This document shows, one piece after another, positions 34,211-47,400 of a stretch of 64,000 bases of DNA. A program made the position numbers and the translations under genes. Location of the stretch: NCBI GenBank assembly GCA_018857735.1, contig JABMCL010002869.1, positions 27,501 through 91,500 on the forward strand, in the 5' to 3' direction. Under the pieces are notes generated by a model, which was not told where the DNA came from, ran no database searches, and was given only the letters and a program-made list of their open reading frames with translations. This DNA is from Alviniconcha marisindica (Eukaryota > Mollusca > Gastropoda > Provannidae). Numbering within the stretch: the stretch's first letter is position 1; every line of letters starts with the position of its first letter.

Positions 34211-35149
34211 TCTATGCTGAGTAAGGATGCAAAAATATTAATTTCAAACTAGAACACTGCTTAGCACCCAGCTGAAATTATCAAATAGAGAACTGAACAT
34301 GTTTTACTTCCAGCTCCATAATGATTACTGCACTCTTTATACTTCCAACATAGAGTCGGTCATGACAAAAGGCTAGGCCTATAACCATAGCATTTCAGAA
34401 CAAGAAGATCAGTTTCTATCGTTTTAGCCTTCACTGTACTTCATGAGTGAATTTTCACCACAAACATGCTGAAATGCTTTTAACTCCTGTTTTTCAGCTG
34501 CTCTGTCAAATTTTACAACTGTCAACAAACACACATTATGACAACAGCAACAAAAACTACGGGCTATAAAATGTACAACGAAGGTTGAAAAAGTAATGTG
34601 ATGACCACCAAATTTTAGACCGAGCCTGTTGTTCACATTGTTTTAAAATGGTGATGTAATGCTACAGAATTTTAGAAGAAAAATTCCTGTTGCAACAATT
34701 TTAAAAAGTAATCTGATGCCTCCATAAATTTAGAACAATACCTGTTATTTCTATAAATCTACTGTTTTGAAAAGCAATGCCAAATGAAAGACTTTTTGGA
34801 CAGACAACAGAACTCTACCTGAAGGGCAATAAATCTGTCAACCGAGAGTTGCATCCTGGGAATGTACTCCCTTTGGCTGGCAACCTCAAGATTTACTGCC
34901 CTTGAGCAGTCTTTGTTATCTATGTCTGTGGTCAGAAACCCTTTGTTCAAAACATGTATCAAACAAAGAAAAAAGGAAAACATTGCAAACTCTGATAAAA
35001 AGCCTTCCTCTCAAAGCATTCACTAGTGCCTACCACTCAAAGCATTCACTATAATAATACCAACACACAGCTGCAACCCCTTTGCACGCATCCAACATGA
35101 TTCACAGGTGACCCTCAACAGCACACCCCATCCATCCTTAGTATCATCA

Positions 35150-35401
35150 TCACCGCCGCCAGGATCGAGTCTCATCGTCGTCCTCCTCCTCTTCATCAGG
35201 CGCCAGGAGGATGCGTTCGTCCATGTCATCGTCCAGGCTCACCAGCACCTCCTCATCAGCATTCACTGCCACCTCATCCACACCCACAGGAATCTCGTCC
35301 ACACTCATTGGTGCCTCATCCATGCTCGCCGGTTCCTCAGCCACAGTCACAGGATCCTCATCCATGCTCTGCCCCACTGTGTTGCTGATGGTAACCTGCA
35401 G
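35150..35401 (-). CDS. RBM26: RBM26/27 last exon, acidic tail and stop
   Basis: Encodes 83 residues rich in Asp and Glu with a repeated (S/G)MDE / SVDE / GVDE pattern, then APDEEEEDDDETRSWRR and TGA at 35152-35150. The RSWRR terminus is a hallmark of RBM26/27. The acceptor could also be the alternative CTGCAG six bases downstream, which would drop two residues. Confidence 0.93.
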   Translation of the reverse strand: MQVTISNTVGQSMDEDPVTVAEEPASMDEAPMSVDEIPVGVDEVAVNADEEVLVSLDDDMDERILLAPDEEEEDDDETRSWRR

Positions 35402-38400
35402 CTGTGTCAAACATACAGTGATGTGATGGGAATGGCTTCCAACAACAGGGAAAGTAAGGAACAGAGGAAAAGCAGTGTATGTGTGTAGGCCAGTGTCAAC
35501 AGAAAATAACAACAGGGGCAGTGAACAGCTACATGTTGGCTGAAGCTACCAAGACTACCACTTCCTCCTTTTGGTGGAATCTTGCAAATACCTTTCTATT
35601 GCTCTGGACCCAAGAATCTTGTATCTTACCTGTCAGATCACAGCACCAGCAGCGCAATGATTATGAGTGGTGAACTTGCATTTGGTTTGGGGTAAAATTT
35701 TACGAAGCCCATCTGACCCAGTTTCCTGGCTTTTACTGTCTTTCCATAATGGGTGTTAAGTGACAGGACTCTCCCACTCTCTCTGGATCTTCCAAAGTGA
35801 TGTAAATATTCTCATGGATTGTGACAGCAAACATGATCCTCAGTAATAGTGGTACCAAAAAAAAATCAACACCCATCAATGGTGGACAAACCTTTCAAGG
35901 ACTGTGACAGAGAAGATGACCCTGAACAAATACCTACAACCAAGTGGAATTTCATTGTCATACGAACGAAGAAGAGACCAGCATCTGCCCCAACCTAGCT
36001 GGGCCCCTCTGCACCAAGCAGTTACTGGGGCAGCAGATGGAACACTGCCAGAGGAGGTGTCAATGTGCACCCATGCATGTAACACAGGAACCTCCATTTA
36101 CCATTACATCCACAGGGACACACCCTGAGCCCACCATTCTTAGAGAATGGTGAAGGCTGCTGCCCAAACTAGGATGCAAACCCACAACCTTTCCATTCCA
36201 AATGCAGTGTCTTCAGCGCCTGGCCGCATCACCTAAACAAATTCAAAGAGCACATTTTTCCATATACATCACTACATAAATGGTCTTCCATATCCCTCGA
36301 TAAAACTATTCTGATGGCACAATATAGCATTATAGTTCCCCCTTCCCTTGCCCCATAGGATCTTGAGCTAGTACCTCTCCCAAGACAATTCTGGGTTAAA
36401 CAGACCTAACAGCCACCACGGATAAAAATACTTATTCTGCTTACCTCTTCCTCCTCAGTGTCAGCATCTTCCATCTGCTCACTTGTAACAACAGCAGAGG
36501 TGTCAGCATCTGTCCTCACGTGAACCACACCCAAATGCCAGCGAATAGACAGCGGGCATTTCTTGAACTTTGCACCCGACACATTTGCCTGCTCACATAA
36601 AAGTCATTGGCCAGTTAACTGCTTAGCAAATTTCTCCAGAAGCACAACCACATATTACAGACATCTCAGTTACAATAATGATCAAGGGAAAAGCTCTCGC
36701 CCAGATTACTGTCAGGCCCTATTTCAGCAAGGGCTAACACAATCACATTTAGTGTTAAAAAAAGTATCAGTTTATCAAAAAGTCACTTCACTACTGTACA
36801 TACTACTACCTTCAAGGATTCAGGCTGTTTATTCCTTTAGACCCTTGTGGGGTACAGAGAATTCGGCCAACATCAAAATCAGCATCGGTCAACAGGCATA
36901 AAAATACAGAAAGAGAAGTACAATTAACTCAGTAATACACCATTAATTCAGTACTAAAAAACCTTCAAATCTAGGTCCTACACATTCTACACCTACCCAC
37001 AATACGCATGGCAGGTTTCATGTGATGTGATGTGAAAGCACACCTCATGTTTTTGTCATGGACAGATACACTCTGTGGCCTTAAATGAGATCAGCTTAAA
37101 CCACCCTACACCACTGTGCTTTACGGTCTTCTTCTAAAACTGGGGTAGTCAAAATTACCCCACCACCACCACAGCCAGACCACACAGATCTTCAAACGCT
37201 ATCCACTGAGCAGTACTAGAGTCTCTTCACACCTCACAAGATACAGTCCTAATAAAGAGAAAACATCCTAACTGAAAGGTGCCTCACCAGTTCCGCCTGT
37301 TTCCTGTTGGCAAAGGTGATGATGGCACACGGTACCTCTGGCCTCAAGGTGGTCTGCACAATGTCTCCATACAGCTGCAACCCAACAACTCATTTTCACC
37401 CTATCTCCATCTCTTACGCTTCACTCTTGCTGAGGAAAGTCCTATGCGGCAGTCATGCGGCAACACCCACCTGTCCAGTTATTTCCTGGTCTTAAACCAT
37501 AAGGTGGTTTGGCAAAAGTAGCATGTAGTAAGTTATCAATGGTAGAGCTCCACTTATCACACAGCTTGAATCCGGGGTGGGAAGTGTCAGTGGACTTACT
37601 AATTTTAGTGAGCGTGAGGTTTGTTGTCTGTTTACACCACCAGTGCAACTGTACTTTCCATTGAAAAAACAACAAGGAACAAACAATGTACTCAATTTTG
37701 GTTCATTTACACACAAGGCTGCTCAGCTTTTAATCCTTCTTTTTCCATGGGACACTGGGGGGGGATGGGGGTCACACACTCCTGGATCCCCCTAATATGC
37801 AAGAAAGAGAAGTAAGACACGTACATGAAGAGAATTAAGACACGTATATCAACACCACAAGAAGACTCGTTGCCGCATTTCTGGCAGACATACTTGCAGT
37901 TCTGTTCTGATCACATGCAGTAAATACACCTGCTGGACTGGAAACACACAACACACAAAAACAAACCATGTTTATGCTGTAAATACAGCTAGACTGAAAA
38001 CGTATCACACACAAAAACAAACCAATCAAAATTCATCATCTGCAGTTATTCTTGGGACCAGCCAAGCCAGGCCTACTGGGACTACAAAAATGTGTACCAA
38101 TTTGTTTTTTTAGACTGGCAGGCACATCGGTAACCTAGTCTGAGAAAATGCCAAGTTAGCATTTAACTTTTCACATGAGTGAGGGGAAAAAATCCTTATG
38201 CATACAAATCATGAACGTAATAAACAGATGAGAATACACTGCTGTTAAGTGGACTGAATCTCTTTCAGTCAATGAAACAAAATAACAACAAAATCTCAAT
38301 ACAAACATAATTAAATCTCTTTTGGTTAATACAAACGTAACAATAACCAAAACAACCAACACTGTCTAGTCCCATCCAGCAAAGCAGGCCCAGGCTCTTC

Positions 38401-41400
38401 ACAACAAAGTTGGCGTTCAAAGCTTTTCTTGTACACAACCCCGCACACTGGTCACCCCTACCCTAAGTAAACAGCAGGATGTAGACGATTCCCCTTTCTA
38501 TGCTATGTCCTTTTTCACAAAACAAAAACATGCACGAGTTGCAGAACCAGGAAGCTGCACCTACCGCAAAGTGCGCCTTGACCTCATCCAGGTCCTCCAG
38601 CTGAAAGCCACGCACCTCCAGCGACTTGGGCCTCTTGTCCAGGCTCATGCTACCTCCCACAGCCGTGGCACCGCGGCCTCGACCCTGCCACCAAGGCGCT
38701 GACCCACGACCCCTGGCCAGCCCACGACCCCGGCCAAGCAACCCCAAGGAGGCCGCCTGGAAAGAGAAAGGGTCTGACTGGGGCTGAAACACACACAGCA
38801 CAGTGGAGATAGAGATGAACACCAGTCAAGGACCACACGCCACAACATTGCCAGCACAGACAACGGTGTGCACAGGGCTGGCCGCACCTTGCTGTGCCTT
38901 TTTACGCCGCTTGTCAACCATGCAGCACCTCTCTCTATACTTTTTCCTACTCTTCTACAAAGAGGCAGTAACCACCATGTGGAGACACAATTTTTTTTTT
39001 TTTAATGAGTCAAGGGAGTTTACAAGCTGGTCTCAGAGGCAGCAGGTTGGACAACCAGATTTGTCGGTGCCTAGCTTTCCAATTTCCCTTCCCTTCCATG
39101 TTGGAGTCATTGACTGCCATGTAGTCTACCACCACGCATTGCTTGGCTCCAGGAAATGTATGTAGCAGGGAGTGTTAAACCGTGCAACATTCCGAGTCTC
39201 CGACACCTTCCTTTTTGTTCTCTTCCCCAAAAAAGTCTGCATACGCAACTCTTCTTGGTCACTCTGACCACAAACCAAACCACACACTTTTTTTTTTTAA
39301 ACTGTTAAAGCATATCACAGCTCTACTAGGGGTAACAATAAATCCAGTACCTGCCACAAGCACTACTGGAGTCAACCAGTGTCAACCAACCTGCTGAGTG
39401 AGCTCCACCAGGCGGTGTCTGAGGGCAGTAGTATCCTCCCCCGTCCCTTGCTTTGTCATCAGGTCCAACTCTGTGTCCAGAATGTCCTTCTTCATCATCT
39501 GCGGGGATGCTGCCACTGCTGGCAAGGACGAAGTTGCTGTGGCAACCACAGGACTAGAAGTAGGGGTGTTGACCAGTTTGTGCGATCCAGACAGCGACAC
39601 TTTCCTCGCTGGGGGCCCGCCTTTGCTGAATTTGAGTTTGTCAATGCTGTCCGATACCACTTTCAGCATCTGTCAGACCAACAACGAACCAAACTTACTG
39701 CTGTTTTTTTGTTTTCATTTTTCACACAAGCTTACTACCCAAGTGCTTTTTTACACCCAACCAACAACCTCCATAGAAGCAATCTAATTAATCATACAGC
39801 TTTGCCTGACCTGTAGTTCCCATATTTGCACAAGCGCTTTTTCACACCCAACCATAGAAGCAAATTAATCATATTGCTTTGCCTGACCTGTAGCTCCCAT
39901 AGTTGCACACACCCCATGATAACTAGCGGAAAATGCTCTCCTCCTCTCCCCAGAAGCAGTGGTTCTCTGTGCTATTTTGACTGGTCAAATAAGGCCATGC
40001 CATGCAACAACTTCCAGCACACAGGCACCAGGTACATGTCAGCTCTGGGTAACTTACAAATTATGTCACATGTGAAAAAATGGCTCAGATTTCCTAAATT
40101 TCAAGTCTTGTGAGATGGTAAAAATGCTGCTCCCACATACATATACATCAAACTGAAATAATTCACCATTAACATTTAACTTACCTTCATAATGTTAGTC
40201 TTTTCTTCCAGTGTCAGAGTGCTTTTACCCTTCTCCAGTTTGTCAAGCAACAGCTGAAAAAGTCAAACAAGGCAGTCAATAAAGCATGTTTAACTGTTAG
40301 CGGTGAACCAATACAGTGACATGCTTAACTGTCAATGTGAAGGAGCAGCCGAGACTGAAGCAATCTGACAAAAACAACACAACCAGTTCCACTGCCCCTC
40401 ACATGTTGCAGATATGACCACAACAATCCCTGGTGCCCGCCTCAACATTGTGAGCCACAGTTGGTTGCACACATACACAGTCACAGGCCTCCTGCTACAC
40501 ACACCTGTCCAAAGGATGAGTGGCAATGTAACAGCACAATTCCACAGGAAAGCTGCGACAGCACCAGCTGGACATGGTCTGTAAGACATCTGATTCCTAT
40601 CTCAACCATCCCCTATCTCTGGCTCCTATCAGACTGAAGTGCAGCATGAAAGAAAATATCAAAGGCTGCGTGCCGTAACTATACAAATGTAAGGGAAAAT
40701 AATGGAGCTATGAAGTCCTGGCAGGCAACCAACTATTGCCACGGTGGGTAACCACAATGAAACAATTAAAACCACGCTGCATTGCTTCAACCACACAAGT
40801 GTAACAGAAATAAAGGAGTTATGAAGTCCCTGCAGGCAACCAACTATTGCCACGGTAGGCAACCACAATGAAACAAGTAAAACCACACTGCACTGCTTCA
40901 ACCACATGAGTGTAATGGAAATAATGGCGCTACAAAGTCCTGGCAGGCAACCACCTATTACCACAGTGGGCAACCACAATAAAACTATGCTACATTTCTT
41001 ACCTTTTGCTGCGCAACCTGTTTCTCCAACAGTACATGCTTCTGTCTGTCCAACTCTGCCTTCTTCACAAGGGCCTCCTGAACAAGACAGTACAACACTG
41101 TTAGTTTATAGGAGACAGCTTTACTCATTGTTTGGGCTGATTTGGCATTGAGGTAGCTGCAGTGTGAATCATTAGGGATGTTACATTCACTCATCATCTG
41201 GGATGGATTGTGTGTGCAAGGCAGCTGCAGAAAAAACATGCTGCATAATCAGCATGTTCACTAGTAGTGCTGACAGGACTATTAATACTATGAGATGGGT
41301 TTAAATGAACATGCATGACTGTATCAAATTCACCATGGACAGCCAATTTATATGCCATTTAGGATGGGCTGGTACTGAGGGGGTCTTAGCTTATGCAAGC

Positions 41401-44400
41401 ATTAACTTCAAGATGCATGCAAATTGGAAATCGGCTTTACACAGCAGCAGCAAAGACCACTTCAAAAAAACAGGAATCATTTTCATGCAAACAGATTAGC
41501 ATCTTCAGAGTAACTGACCACCTGCATGTAAACCTTCACTTTAAAAACATTTTGTCCTCCGCTGCTTGGCTTTGAAACAACACGTTATGCAACATTCAAA
41601 CTTTGTTCCAGGAACCTGTTTCAAGATGCAAACGCTGCTAATTAAACAATTACCTACTAGTAACAAGACTTCCCTGCAAAGATCAAGGCAAGTTTGACTG
41701 GTTCTAGCACCAACCTTTTTCAGCTCTTCGGTTTTCTTGATGGCCTCAATGCGGGAGACAAAGTCAGCACTTTTGACAGCGGTGGGACTGGACATGGGGG
41801 TGACGGACATTCTGGCCCTGGCCACCTGCTGGTTGAACACCGTCTTCTTCAGGTTGCCCAGCGACGTTGTGTACACAATGCTCTGCACACAGTCACACAG
41901 CACAAATGATCACTGGCATCAGTGCAACCATTCACAATTCCTATCACCACCATCACCATTGCCAGAGGACATATAACGATGCTCTGACAATCACCCATCG
42001 GTGCCTACAAGGGAGCAGTGCAGGAGAGCCTGCACAAAGAGATCACCTTGCTGATTCCAATCAGCTCTCTGGGTTCTACGCGTAGTACTGCTGGCAGTAT
42101 CTGAGACAACACTTAAAAACACAAACTGCAGGCTGAACCATGGATGGCAAATCAGGAATGCTTCCCCCAAATTATTTTAGTTTTTTTACGATCCCACTTT
42201 CAGCCTAATTTTCCTCGGAGCTGAAGCATTTCATCAGACCACAGTATAAGGGAGGTCCCACCTCCTGAGAGCTGAAGATAGACGATTAACTTCTCAGCTA
42301 GTCCTGAAGATCCAAACTGGCATTTCTCCCACAAAATTCATAAAGCACTGGCAAAGAGACAGAAACCACCCAAACAAAGAGACATGCACACAAAATGAAG
42401 AGGAGCATCACCTTGTCTATGGCAGCCTGGGCGGTGGACTTGGCCACGTTGTTGAGGGACAATTTGTGGGCAGGTGGAATAACGGCCTGACGAATGCTGT
42501 TTGGTGGCTTGATGCTGCCATCCTGGGAAGTGCTGCTCACTGCTTCTGTACTCGACTGAGTAAAACACAGAGTAGAATACCTGAGTTTTGTAAGGAGTAG
42601 AACAGATTATTCTCCTAACACCTGAGTTTTGTAAAATGTAAGGTACCATGCAAAGCGGATTATTCTTTGAACAGATAATTTTGTATGCTGTCACATATTC
42701 TTTGAACACATGATTTTGTATGCTATCACAAGTAAATTACTCTTTTAACATGATTTTTGTAAGATGTATCAAAATAAAACCAAAAACACTAAACTTTAAA
42801 GATTTGGCAAAAAGTTGCACATCAAGCATAAGCCATCAGTCAATCATATCAAGCATAAACAGTCAATCTATAAGCTACAATCACAATCTTTTGTATTTTT
42901 CAAAATACACACACAGAGAAAGCCTGCATGATGACATGGTATTTCAACACTGACTACCAGAATCCAGCAAATTTAGTCCACAAGACATATTTCTGTCCCT
43001 ACAATGAGTATTGCTACAACATTGGTTTAGATGCCTGCTTTCACTTTAAAAGCCATGCTATTGATAATCACATTTTCAAGCGTTCCCATGCGATTTCTAA
43101 ATAACAAAGTTCTCACGGGAACACTTGAAAACGTGATTATCAATAGCATGGCTTTTAAAGTGAAAGCAGGCATCCAAACCAATGTTGTAGCAATACACAC
43201 AGTCATGACAGAAATATGTCTTGTAAATGTCCACACACACACACACACGTTGCTCATCTCACCTCCACAGGATCATACTCAGAAGTGGAGGGCTCAGCAG
43301 TTGGCTGGCTGACAGGACCCAGGCGGGCGTAAACCCCTGATCCCCCGAGACCTGAACTCCCACTGACTCCAACTTCCATGTTCTTCTTCTGCTCCACAGC
43401 TACCAAGGGGGAGATGAAGTTAGCTTTGGAGTCTGCTGCCAGCTTGGCACTGGGGCGGTGCCAGAAGAGTTTGATGAATCTGTTGTTGAAAACTGGCTCG
43501 CTGCTGTGGTAGGCGCTGGCTGCTTCGTTGTTGCGTGAGAATGAGATCAGGGCTGCTCCTGGGTCACCTTCGAAGTTCACCTGTATTGGAAGTAAGACAA
43601 GTCTGGTTATGGAGAAAGAATGCCAAGCATGGTTATCTAAAACTAAGCAAATATAAATAGCATAATTCTGACTATACAGCCGACACATGGTTGCTTCAAA
43701 CCTCATCTTGCATGTGAAACACGTTTGATGCTTTCTTTAGAACCTGGCCACTCATTAGCAAATACTGATAGGTGATATGGAATTTTTGCCAATGTCAATG
43801 TGTACAACTGTATGAATAAACACTAAAATGTTCACCTTTAATGCATAATGTAGTAATACATACAACCAAAAGAATAAAGACTTTTCAAAATTCCTTTTTT
43901 AATGCACATAACTGGCACCTTCAAACAGAGAAAGATGTGCTATTTGCTATAGTCATAACCATGTTTGTATCAAGGACCACATCCTAAGTTTTCCAAAAAC
44001 ATAGTTTTACTGTAGTATCCCCTTCAGTAAAAGTACATAAAAAATTGCACACAAAGGTGCAAAAGTCATGCATCACACTGAAACCCTTTTCCTTATGTCT
44101 GGAATGGGTTGACTTATTGAATATAAACACACATGTACTGTACTTCCCATACTGTGACATTCAACATACACACTATACACCAGCCGACAGTCTTTCCCTC
44201 TACCCATGTACCCCTATGTAAGCTCTATCTATAGTCAAACTACTCCTGACCTGAATGTTGGTCAAGTTGCCAAACTTGCCAAAGTGTTCATTCAGTTTTG
44301 CAATGTTGTTGAATTCTGGTGGAATCTTGCGGACTTCCAGCGTCGTGTTGGTCTGTCTGAACTGCTGCCTCTGGAAACCTGGAGAACAGCACACTCAGAC

Positions 44401-47400
44401 ATAAAATCAAGCGTCAATGGAAAGCTTTTTCTCAAGTGCAACTCATGTTGCAAGACTAATCTTTTCCGTTCCCATAAAAAAACGTTAAACATGGTTGATC
44501 AACATGGAGCTGAAACGGACCTTTCCCTTTCAAAACCCTCTCACAAGACAAAGCAAGCTTCTCACCTCCCAGCCTGTTGAAGTCGAAGGACTTTCTAGGC
44601 CCCTGCGCTGAAAAGCCATGGCGGGGATTGAAGTGTGTTCGCTGCACCAGTCTCAAGGCCCCATCCTCCATCTCTGCATGCGATCGCTTGGACGGCACGA
44701 CCACCCGCGAGGGCACAGAGGGAGGGGAAGGTTGTGACTCCATCGCTGAACAAAACATTTTGTACAAATTCAAGGATGGAAGCGGGAACATTTGAAGATC
44801 CTGAAAACCTGCAAAGGGTCCTGGGGGCTGCATTGGCAATGAGACAAGGCGACGCAATATGACCAAAATGTCATCAGGCTGATCATTAAAAGGAAATTCC
44901 CAATTTACAAATTTTAAATTAAAGGGGGATTCTGGAAAATCAAAAGGCCATTTCATTTCTTGCAAACTGGACTGCCAACACAACAGCAGTACCTTGTCAA
45001 TACAACCCTGAAATTGATCCAAGAACTGCAATGGTCTCACTTCTTACTTACTACTTACAGATAATGCAGTTAATTTATATTACAAATTCACTTAGGAAGC
45101 ATCAAATAAACCAACACATAAAAAGAGTACCAGGGGTGTATTTCCATTTCACACTCATGAAATTTCTCAGGTTAATTTAATGACTTTAAGCACAGAAGTC
45201 TCACAACCCATTCTTCTCTTCTGCAACTTTTCTGTCAGAAGGGTGTCAGTTATGCCCAATAATCTGAAACAGCCAGCATACATTGTTGATCCAGACACTG
45301 TCATGTGTTCCCACCTTTCTCCTCCTCGTCTTCCTCCAAGGTCCTCACAGGCACCAGGTCCCGCGGTCGTGGAAGAGGTGGCGGCACGTTGAGAGCTGCT
45401 GGGGGGAGAGGGAAGGTGCCAGGGGGAACACTAGAGGGAGGGGGAGTGGCCCAGAACGGCTGACGAGGAGACGGGGCGGTCATGGCTGGAGCTTCTGGGT
45501 TGTACCCTTCTGGCTGGTATGGCTCCACTGAAGCACAACATCAAACTTCTTAGAAAAACAGCAACAACCCCACCCACCCCTTCCTAACATATATATCTAC
45601 TCCCCCCCCCCCACTGAACTTAAGTATGCATCCTTACACCCAAACACACACTCCCTAGCAAACAGCCCTTGCCAAAGTAGTTACTTGATGTTAAATACCC
45701 AGTCAATTGTAAAGGGTCATATCAGGGGAAAACTCTCACTGTTCACATGTGATAGAAGAAGACTGGGGAAGAAAGAAAAAGACCAATAAGACTACACTGA
45801 AAGAGGATTTTAAAAAAACCCAAAAAGGTTGAATGAAGAGGCGAGCAAAATGACAAGGCAGAACTGCTGGCAGTCATGCACAGCTGTGTATTCCAACCTA
45901 CCCCAGGCTAGTTAATGGGGAAATGCCAGACAAGTTAAAGGGGAAACCTTTTCTAACTGTGGATTCTCAGCAGAGGGGATGTTCATTTCCTCATAAGCGG
46001 TCCTCCAGTGGGCCCCAGATAACAACAAAAATCAGTGTTTAGAAAAGCCAACTCTAAAAGCATCCGCACACCAACCCCTCTTCACCCTCAAACAAAACAA
46101 AATGACTAGGGATCTGACCTGGCCTGGGGGGTCTGGCAGGCCCTGGCCCCGGGGGCCTGATGATGGTTCCAGGGGGAGGCACGTTCAGGCGCGGTGGTGG
46201 AAACCCTGGGCGTGGGGGAGGCACAGTGAGGGCTCCTGACACAGGTGGTGGAGGCAATGGGTGACCTGCACAAAACGTCACTTCTATACTGAACCACACA
46301 TTCAGTCAGAATGGAAGATGAAGGAGGGTGAAAGATTAAGACCCAAAAACATACAATGTCACCTAAGCAAAACATCACTTCTACACTGAACAACACTACA
46401 GAGCATCATGACTGCACACAGCAACTGAATGTTTAGTCAAGAGAAGAGTGAAACATTCACAGTGTCAGAATGGGGGAACATGAAAGGTGAAAGACCCGAT
46501 GACGTAATAAGACTCCCTCGCTAAGATGGAGGCAGCTGATTTTCACTTGCCATACACCAAGGGCAATATTTATCATCTCTCTCTTTTAGCAACCACTTAT
46601 TGTAAGCAAACCGTCCTGAAACACACACTGTCCTGACATCTTTAATTCATATCCCTGAAAGACACCTCAAACTCATCACAAACACTTTGGGCTAATACTG
46701 TCTGTGCATTTAATAATAACACAAAGTTTAAACTTGATTGGACAAGACATCACTTAGAAAATACAACGTGCAGTTTCACCACTGTAATGTCTAAGTGACC
46801 TTCAAATGATGTGGTCATCAAAAGCAGCATGAACAGAAAAAGAGGTTATAACCATGAAAAATTCAAAGACCCCCATTGAGAAAATGCTAGACAAAAAAAC
46901 AAAAGGAAATGTTAGTGTTCTTGTCAACACAGAAAATTTTATTTTATCCCTTAACCAAAGCTAACATCATTTAAAGCATTACAATTTACATGCACAAGCA
47001 AATCATACACCCGTACAAGTATTACACACTATTTCATTTAATTTTTTTAAGTTAGCAACTTTCACCATTTTTCCATCCATTCTCACAAGGTAATGCAGGT
47101 ACTGCTTAAACGCCTTATTAATGAAAGCAGACGTGTAAAGTATTTAAAAGAGCAAAGATAAAAACTTGACATTAATTTTGAATATTGCAAACGCTTTGCA
47201 TCTGGTATCCAACCTGTAAGAAATGCTGAAACAAGACCATGATAACACATGTACTGATAGAAGTCAGGGAAAGGGGTTCCTTTTTCAATTCCAACCAAGC
47301 CATGCCTGCTGCGCCTTCCCCAGGCTGAAAGCTTTACCTTTAGGCAAGCACCAAGTGGACATTACCTGCAGGAGGAGGAGGGAAGGAGAGGACATTCGGA

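Larger units (their letters stand above)
26037..35149. other. Region between two convergent genes
   Basis: About 9.1 kb between the MICU stop codon and the RBM26/27 stop codon. It should contain both 3' UTRs. The rest is repeats listed separately: a palindrome, two MITEs, minisatellites and a degenerate SINE. 26300-27600 and 31700-32900 are AT-rich, with short open frames that match nothing I recognise. A pyrimidine-rich tract lies at about 31760-32090. Confidence 0.6.
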
